Assembly: GCA_023838465.1 (NCBI GenBank) | Contig: JAIVEQ010000024.1 | Span: 1-61,688 of the forward strand | Length of the DNA stretch: 61,688 nucleotides | Reading direction: 5' to 3' | Origin: Candidatus Thiodiazotropha sp. | Lineage (GTDB): Bacteria > Pseudomonadota > Gammaproteobacteria > Chromatiales > Chromatiaceae | Shown here: positions 56,059 to 61,688 of the stretch, piece by piece | How the letters are laid out: every line of letters starts with the position of its first letter | How positions within the stretch are numbered: position 1 is the stretch's first letter | Translations under genes and position numbers: made by a program | Notes under the pieces: model-generated | What the model saw: only the letters and a program-made list of their open reading frames with translations | The model's database searches: none | What the model was told of the DNA's origin: nothing

Positions 56059-57524
56059 TGCATAGTAAATCCATTGTTGAGCTGGGCGCCGGACTTCAAA
56101 CCGGTGAGTTTTCCAGTGTTGAGTTAACCCGCCATTTCCTTCAGCGTATCGAGCGGCTGGACAAGGATCTCAATGCCTTGATATCCACCACCCCGGAGCA
56201 GGCGCTGGCTGAGGCTGAATCTGCAGATCAGGCCATTAAAGCAGGTCAGGCGGGACCATTGACTGGCATTCCCATCGTGCAGAAAGATATCTTCTGTACC
56301 CGGGGAGTGAAGACCAGCTGTGGCTCAAAAATGCTGGATAACTTTATTTCACCCTACGATGCTACGGTGGTGGAGAAGCTCAAGCATGCCGGTGTAGTCT
56401 CCCTGGGTAAGGCCAATATGGATGAGTTTGCTATGGGATCATCCAATGAGACCAGTTTTTACGGACCTGTACACAATCCTTGGGATAAGGGGCGGGTGCC
56501 TGGCGGCTCCTCAGGAGGGTCTGCAACCGCCGTCGCTGCCAGACTGGCTGTCGCTGCCACCGGTACCGATACCGGCGGATCTATACGCCAACCTGCCGCG
56601 TTTTGCGGTATTACGGGATTGAAGCCAACCTATGGGCGGATATCCCGGTTTGGCATGATTGCCTTTGCATCCAGTCTCGACCAGGCTGGACCGATGACCC
56701 GTGATGCAGCAGATGCCGCTCTGATGTTGCAGGCAATGGCTGGGTTCGACCCCAAGGATTCGACCTGTGCCAATCAACCGGTACCCGACTATTCAGCGAC
56801 GCTGAGTGACCCACTTGAGGGACTGAAAATCGGCCTGCCACGCGAGTATTTTGGTGAGGGTCTCGATCCGGCAGTAGCAGCCTCAGTTGAAGCAGCCATC
56901 GATCACTATAAGCGACTGGGTGCCGAGGTGATCGATATCAGTTTGCCCAATTCCGGCTTGGCAGTCCCAACCTACTATGTGGTTGCACCAGCGGAGTGCT
57001 CTTCAAACCTGTCTCGTTTCGATGGGGTACGTTTCGGTTATCGTTGCCAGCAACCAAAGGATCTGGAAGACCTCTATAAGCGTTCCCGTGGTGAAGGTTT
57101 CGGGGCAGAGGTAAAACGTCGCATCATGATTGGGACCTACGCCCTCTCCGCAGGTTATTACGATGCCTACTATCTGAAGGCGCAAAAGACCAGGCACCTG
57201 ATATCCGATGATTTCAAGCAGGCCTTTAAAACGGTCGATGTCATCATGGGGCCGACGACCCCAACACCTGCATTTGGGCTGGGAGAGAAAGTGAATGATC
57301 CGGTGACGATGTATTTGAATGACATCTACACCATTGCTACCAATCTGGCGGGACTTCCCGGTGTCTCCATCCCTGTTGAGCCTGTCAATGGATTGCCGGT
57401 CGGGTTACAGATCATCGGTAACTACTTCACCGAAGCAAAACTATTGAATGTGGCTCATCGTTTCCAGCAGGAGACTGAGTGGCATAGGCTGACACCTGAA
57501 CTTGAATCCGTAGCTTCAGACTGA
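56055..57524 (+). CDS. gatA: Asp-tRNA(Asn)/Glu-tRNA(Gln) amidotransferase subunit A
   Basis: Amidase subunit that frees ammonia from glutamine. The amidase signature and Ser-cisSer-Lys triad are visible: the lysine in [14 protein letters not shown], the serine cluster in [14 protein letters not shown], and the nucleophile Ser in [13 protein letters not shown]. Length 489 residues is normal. The ammonia is channelled to GatB for amidation of mischarged tRNA. Confidence 0.97.
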   Translation: MMHSKSIVELGAGLQTGEFSSVELTRHFLQRIERLDKDLNALISTTPEQALAEAESADQAIKAGQAGPLTGIPIVQKDIFCTRGVKTSCGSKMLDNFISPYDATVVEKLKHAGVVSLGKANMDEFAMGSSNETSFYGPVHNPWDKGRVPGGSSGGSATAVAARLAVAATGTDTGGSIRQPAAFCGITGLKPTYGRISRFGMIAFASSLDQAGPMTRDAADAALMLQAMAGFDPKDSTCANQPVPDYSATLSDPLEGLKIGLPREYFGEGLDPAVAASVEAAIDHYKRLGAEVIDISLPNSGLAVPTYYVVAPAECSSNLSRFDGVRFGYRCQQPKDLEDLYKRSRGEGFGAEVKRRIMIGTYALSAGYYDAYYLKAQKTRHLISDDFKQAFKTVDVIMGPTTPTPAFGLGEKVNDPVTMYLNDIYTIATNLAGLPGVSIPVEPVNGLPVGLQIIGNYFTEAKLLNVAHRFQQETEWHRLTPELESVASD

Positions 57525-57547
57525 ACTAAGCAAACAGAGTTAGAGAT

Positions 57548-58981
57548 ATGCAGTGGGAAACCGTTATCGGGCTTGAGGTTCACACCCAACTGGCCACCAA
57601 ATCGAAGATCTTCTCCGGCGCCTCCATCGCCTATGGAGCCGATCCCAATACCCAGGCTTGCATCATTGATCTGGGATTTCCCGGTGTCCTGCCTGTGTTG
57701 AATGAGGCCGTGGTCGATATGGCGCTTATATTTGGTCTTGCGATCAATGCAGAGATTGGCCCTCGATCAGTGTTTGCACGTAAAAACTATTTCTATCCCG
57801 ATCTACCCAAAGGGTATCAGATCAGTCAGTTTGAGCTGCCTATCGTTGGTAAGGGATCACTGACCATTGATCTGGAGGATGGCAGTCAGAAAGTGATAGG
57901 GATAACCCGGGCACACCTGGAGGAGGATGCAGGAAAATCACTGCATGAAGATTTCCATGGTATGAGTGGTATCGATCTCAACCGTACCGGTACACCCTTG
58001 TTGGAGATCGTCTCTGAGCCGGATATGCGAAGTATAAAAGAGGCGGTGGCCTACGCGCGAAAAATCCATCAATTGGTCGTCTACCTGGGTATCTGTGATG
58101 GCAATATGCAGGAGGGGTCATTCCGGGTTGATGCCAACCTCTCTATTCGGCCGTTTGGTCAGGATGCATTCGGTACCCGTACCGAGTTGAAAAACCTCAA
58201 CTCCTTTCGTTTCATGGAACGCGCACTCAACTTCGAACTGGAGCGCCAAATTGATCTGCTTGAGGGCGGGGGGAAGGTGGTTCAGGAGACCCGCTTGTAC
58301 GATGCCGACCGGGATGAGACCCGCTCCATGCGTAGTAAGGAAGAGGCCAACGATTACCGCTATTTTCCCGACCCCGACCTGCTGCCGGTCGAGATCAATG
58401 ATCAGCAGTTGCAGCGAGCCAGGCAGAATATGCCGGAACTGCCGGATCAAAAGCGACAACGTTTCGAGTCTGACTACAGTTTGAGTTCAGCCGATGCACT
58501 GATGTTGACACAGAGCCGTCACCAGGCCGATTTCTTTGAAAAGGTGGTCAGCAGCGGCGGGGATGCCAAGATGGCGGCCAACTGGGTCACTGTTGAGTTG
58601 ACGGGTGCGCTTAACAAAGCGGGGATCGCGTTGTCACAATCACCTGTCACACCGGAGCAGGTCGGTGGGTTACTCGAACGTATTGCCGATAACACCCTTT
58701 CAGGCAAGCTTGCAAAGCAGGTATTTGAAGCGATGTGGAACGGTGAAGGTGATGCGGACAAGGTGATTGAGGCAAAAGGACTCAAACAGATTACAGACAG
58801 TGGACAGATCGAAACAATCATTGATGAGATCATCGCTAACAATCCCAAACAAGTTGAGCAGTTCAGAGCCGGCAAAGATAAACTGCTTGGTTTCTTTGTC
58901 GGACAGGTGATGAAGCAGACACAGGGTAAGGCCAATCCCGGTCAGGTCAATAAGATACTGCTTGGCAAGCTCAAAGGGTGA
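57548..58981 (+). CDS. gatB: Asp-tRNA(Asn)/Glu-tRNA(Gln) amidotransferase subunit B
   Basis: Kinase/tRNA-binding subunit that activates the mischarged Asp or Glu and transfers ammonia from GatA. Family marks include [53 protein letters not shown] and [20 protein letters not shown]. The C-terminal YqeY-like domain ends [14 protein letters not shown]. Presence of gatCAB implies at least one amide-tRNA is made indirectly; which one depends on the asparaginyl/glutaminyl-tRNA synthetases elsewhere. Confidence 0.97.
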   Translation: MQWETVIGLEVHTQLATKSKIFSGASIAYGADPNTQACIIDLGFPGVLPVLNEAVVDMALIFGLAINAEIGPRSVFARKNYFYPDLPKGYQISQFELPIVGKGSLTIDLEDGSQKVIGITRAHLEEDAGKSLHEDFHGMSGIDLNRTGTPLLEIVSEPDMRSIKEAVAYARKIHQLVVYLGICDGNMQEGSFRVDANLSIRPFGQDAFGTRTELKNLNSFRFMERALNFELERQIDLLEGGGKVVQETRLYDADRDETRSMRSKEEANDYRYFPDPDLLPVEINDQQLQRARQNMPELPDQKRQRFESDYSLSSADALMLTQSRHQADFFEKVVSSGGDAKMAANWVTVELTGALNKAGIALSQSPVTPEQVGGLLERIADNTLSGKLAKQVFEAMWNGEGDADKVIEAKGLKQITDSGQIETIIDEIIANNPKQVEQFRAGKDKLLGFFVGQVMKQTQGKANPGQVNKILLGKLKG

Positions 58982-59070
58982 GCTCAAGTGTGCGTTAGCA
59001 TCCCTGATAGGCAAGGGATTTTAATGTCTCGGAAATATTCATCTCTAGCCTAAAAAAAGAGGGAACAGCG

Positions 59071-61296
59071 ATGCAGGCGTTATTAGTCAGATGCTTGAGG
59101 TGGACTCTTTCGGCACTGGCGATTGGACTACCCGCTATCTCTTCCGCGGGCGTATGGCATGATCTGAATGCCATTGGGGTTGCTGCAAAGGGGGGTAGTT
59201 CCAACCCTGTTTACTATCGATCACTCCAGGCAGATACCGTGTCGTTGGATCAGTTACTTTCTCAGGCGCCCCTGGAGTTCACCAGCAGTGAGGGTAGAGA
59301 GCTGGAGTTGCCCATGCCCTATGGGGCGATGCAACGCTTCCATGTTGAAGAGTCGCCGGTCATGGCTCAACCATTGGCGGCACGCTATCCCGAGATACGC
59401 ACCTATAGGGTCAGGGGGGTTGATGAGCCTGCCAATAGTGGACGGATTGATCTGACGCCACATGGGTTCCATGCCATGCTCTCGACACCCTCTGGGACAG
59501 TATTCATCGATCCTGATGAAATGGGTCGATACCGCAGTTACTACAAGCGGGACTATGCGATATATAAACAGGGAACGCTCAATCCGCACGTCTGCAGACA
59601 GACTGATATCGAGCAGGTGAATAAGCAACTACACACGGAAGTTTCTCACCTGGCAGCAAGCCGCGCAGTTAGCGGTGATCAACGACGCATTTACCGACTG
59701 GCTGTGGCAGCAACAGGTGAATATACAGCCCGTTTTGGCGGCAATGTTGCCAGTGCACTAGCCCAAATAGTCACAGCGATTAATCGTGTCAACCAAATCT
59801 ACGGTCGGGATCTGGCGATTCAGTTTCAGTTGGTAGGCAACAATGATCGTATTATCTATTCTCACCCTGAGTCTGACCCCTATACCCATACATCCAGCAG
59901 CATCGGTTTAATGCTGATTGAGAATCAGGAGAATCTGGATTTCACCCTGGGGGTGAATAGTTACGATATCGGCCATCTGTTCGGTACGGTTGGGGGTGGT
60001 TTAGCCAGCGTAAGTTCTGCATGCAGCAGTTTCAAAGCACAAGCCTACACAGGTACTCCGACACCTGATAATGATATTTTCTATATCGATTTTGTTGCCC
60101 ATGAACTGGGCCACCAATTAAGCGCCACCCACTCTTTCAATGGAACCTCAGCAAGTTGTGGTGGGATTAATCGTGTTGCTTCAGCGGCCATGGAGCCAGG
60201 TAGCGGATCGACCATTATGAGTTATGCCGGAATCTGTGCCGAAGAGAATCTGCAAGCTAATTCAGATCCCACTTTCCATGCTATCAGTATTCAACAGATA
60301 CAAGCCTTCGTTTCATCAGGTGAAGGTAGTCAGTGTGGCAGTGTGGTGAACACTGGAAATAGTATACCTTCAGTGGATGTCGGCAGTGCAGGGGGGGATG
60401 CTATCCATACTATACCCATATCGACACCTTTCAGGTTGAGCGGTAGTGCCACCGATGCGGATGGGGATAGCCTCTCCTACCAATGGGATGAGATGGATGC
60501 CGGTGGTGTCAATGGAGCAACAGATGCATCGAGTATTGGTACGGATGTTCCCAATCAGAACAATCCACTGTTCCGATCCTACCTGCCAAAGAACACACCA
60601 AAACGCTATTTTCCCAAGCTCAGCCACTTAATCAGTAATCAGAGTGATATAGGAGAGACGCTACCTGAGACCAGCAGAACGCTTAATTTCAGATTGACAG
60701 TTCGGGATGGAGAGAGTGGTGTCGCCGACGATGACATCGTCATTCAAGTCGATAGCACACAAGGACCGTTTCAGATTAACGGTGGTGACCTGAATGCCTC
60801 GGGTATCTATGTGGGTGGTACATCTCATTCAATCGAATGGGCTACGGCTGGTACTGAAACAAGTTGCCCAACTGTGCAGATCAGTCTGCTGAGCCTAAGC
60901 GCGGGTGATACGCCTGCCACCTTTTGTGACTTGAACAATTCAGGTTTGGAATTCTTGGCACTGGGGAGTTTTCCTAATAATGGAGCTGCGATCGTAGAGC
61001 TGCCCAGTGTCGGTATAGAGCATGCACGAGTGATGATTGCCTGCACAGACAATATTTATTTCGATCTTTCTAATGCAGTGCTTCAAATCGATGGAGATGG
61101 CACTTTTGCTGCAAATGATTGCAACTCACTGGATGGTGAAGATCTGGAACATGGGGTGGTCTTCAACGATGCTGGTGGAGCAAAAAAGTTTGATAGCCCA
61201 GGAGGAGGGGGGCAACTACTATGGTTGGTTGGACTTCTGAGTCTTCTTGTCATATTTAATCTTCAGAGAAGTTCAGCATCACTGATAGCACCTTAA
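59071..61296 (+). CDS. Secreted metzincin metalloprotease with GlyGly-CTERM-like tail
   Basis: A 741-residue exported protease. It has a signal peptide (about 1-26) and a propeptide-like N-domain to about 205. The zinc site HELGHQLSATH gives ligands H344, H348, H354 and catalytic E345, with a Met-turn in STIMSYAG, so it is a reprolysin-like metzincin. A cadherin-like/PKD beta domain follows (SATDADGDSLSYQWDEMDAG), then further beta-sandwich sequence. The C-terminus SPGGGGQLLWLVGLLSLLVI then basic residues resembles GlyGly-CTERM sorting signals cut by rhombosortase. A GAGGGAA site precedes ATG 59071. Confidence 0.88.
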   Translation: MQALLVRCLRWTLSALAIGLPAISSAGVWHDLNAIGVAAKGGSSNPVYYRSLQADTVSLDQLLSQAPLEFTSSEGRELELPMPYGAMQRFHVEESPVMAQPLAARYPEIRTYRVRGVDEPANSGRIDLTPHGFHAMLSTPSGTVFIDPDEMGRYRSYYKRDYAIYKQGTLNPHVCRQTDIEQVNKQLHTEVSHLAASRAVSGDQRRIYRLAVAATGEYTARFGGNVASALAQIVTAINRVNQIYGRDLAIQFQLVGNNDRIIYSHPESDPYTHTSSSIGLMLIENQENLDFTLGVNSYDIGHLFGTVGGGLASVSSACSSFKAQAYTGTPTPDNDIFYIDFVAHELGHQLSATHSFNGTSASCGGINRVASAAMEPGSGSTIMSYAGICAEENLQANSDPTFHAISIQQIQAFVSSGEGSQCGSVVNTGNSIPSVDVGSAGGDAIHTIPISTPFRLSGSATDADGDSLSYQWDEMDAGGVNGATDASSIGTDVPNQNNPLFRSYLPKNTPKRYFPKLSHLISNQSDIGETLPETSRTLNFRLTVRDGESGVADDDIVIQVDSTQGPFQINGGDLNASGIYVGGTSHSIEWATAGTETSCPTVQISLLSLSAGDTPATFCDLNNSGLEFLALGSFPNNGAAIVELPSVGIEHARVMIACTDNIYFDLSNAVLQIDGDGTFAANDCNSLDGEDLEHGVVFNDAGGAKKFDSPGGGGQLLWLVGLLSLLVIFNLQRSSASLIAP

Positions 61297-61688
61297 GTTG
61301 TTTTTTATCACCTACGCTCAGGTGAGTAACTTAAGGATGTTCTATACAGTGAATCTGAAGTTATCGTTTACTGGCATCCTGTTTTTGTATCCTATATTTA
61401 TCCGCTAATCCCTCCTATAGCCAACCCCTATGGTGTCAATCAGAATTTGGTCTTGGACAAGACTATTTGCTTGGTAAATAGTTAGCGAATAGTGATGTCA
61501 GGGGTTACCGGTAGTTGAACATTGGGAAGTAGGTTTATGCTTCCGATGCGTCACGGGAGTCTGTAGTACGCTCCCTCCATAGCAATAATAAAAAAGGTGT
61601 CTATCCGGGTTTCGCAAAGAAATTAAGGTATTGATCGGCCACAGATTCTTCTCTATTTTTGATGTTGAAAAGGCATCAAAAAACAGAG
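61297..61688. other. Intergenic tail of the window, no gene seen
   Basis: The last 392 bases after the protease gene contain no clear coding frame. There is a small GGGAG/CTCCC inverted repeat near 61556-61577 and AT-rich DNA. A gene may begin beyond the window edge. Confidence 0.4.

Overview
The window looks like ordinary chromosome from a free-living or symbiotic gammaproteobacterium. Three conserved gammaproteobacterial blocks support this: zapB-like/zapA/6S RNA/fau facing ygfB-pepP-ubiH-ubiI, mreBCD-mrdA-rodA-mltB-rlpA-dacA-ybeD-lipB-lipA, and lgt-thyA-folA. A GatCAB amidotransferase, DUF4382/DUF5666/DUF6502 proteins, a split glycine decarboxylase (GcvPA/GcvPB) and a Coq7-type hydroxylase suggest a Chromatiales-like sulfur-oxidising lineage, but that placement is inference. 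I saw no phage, transposase, CRISPR array, tRNA or rRNA.

Layout. 0-5 kb: a hydrolase remnant, an MscS-type channel, a membrane-anchored glutamate-synthase-like FMN/Fe-S protein and ribose-5-phosphate isomerase. 5-8 kb: threonine deaminase, a perfect bidirectional terminator and a Lys/Ala-rich histone-H1-like protein with its own promoter. 7.3-13 kb: 5-formyl-THF cyclo-ligase, 6S RNA, ZapA and a ZapB-like protein, diverging from ygfB-pepP-ubiH-ubiI. 13-20 kb: a DUF4382 lipoprotein, then a tandem glycine riboswitch with terminator controlling gcvT-gcvH-gcvPA-gcvPB, then a PfkB-family kinase. 21-23.4 kb: molybdenum cofactor genes moaB-moeA-moaD-moaE. 23.5-26.3 kb: an XRE regulator divergent from lgt-thyA-folA, with a CRP-type palindrome between them. 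26.4-31.7 kb: a palindromic repeat, apaG-yjdF-apaH, an ankyrin protein, coq7, a GlcF-like Fe-S protein and a [2Fe-2S] protein. 32-36.6 kb: an Ig-like lipoprotein and the lipid-transport genes mlaF-mlaE-mlaD-mlaB, without mlaC. 37-42 kb: trxA, rho, murU, a GCS2-type ligase and an AstE/AspA-type deacylase. 42-52.6 kb: a minus-strand block for cell shape, peptidoglycan and lipoate, read from mreB to lipA. 53-55 kb: a DUF6502/DUF5666 pair. 55.8-61.3 kb: gatCAB and a secreted metzincin protease with a GlyGly-CTERM-like tail.

Shared themes. One-carbon and glycine metabolism (gcv operon, fau, thyA, folA) recurs, and LipA/LipB supply the lipoate needed by GcvH. UbiH, UbiI and Coq7 could supply three oxygen-dependent ubiquinone ring hydroxylations. 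Lgt would lipidate the three Gly-rich lipoproteins found here. The elongasome genes and the Mla transporter cover envelope building and lipid asymmetry.

I found no clearly new multi-gene system. The most notable points are an apparent ATT start codon for mreC, the mla operon without mlaC, the murU-GCS2-AspA-like cluster, the DUF6502/DUF5666 pair, a terminator-like hairpin just before mlaF, a near-consensus CRP site at lgt, a GlyGly-CTERM protease and two families of palindromic intergenic repeats.
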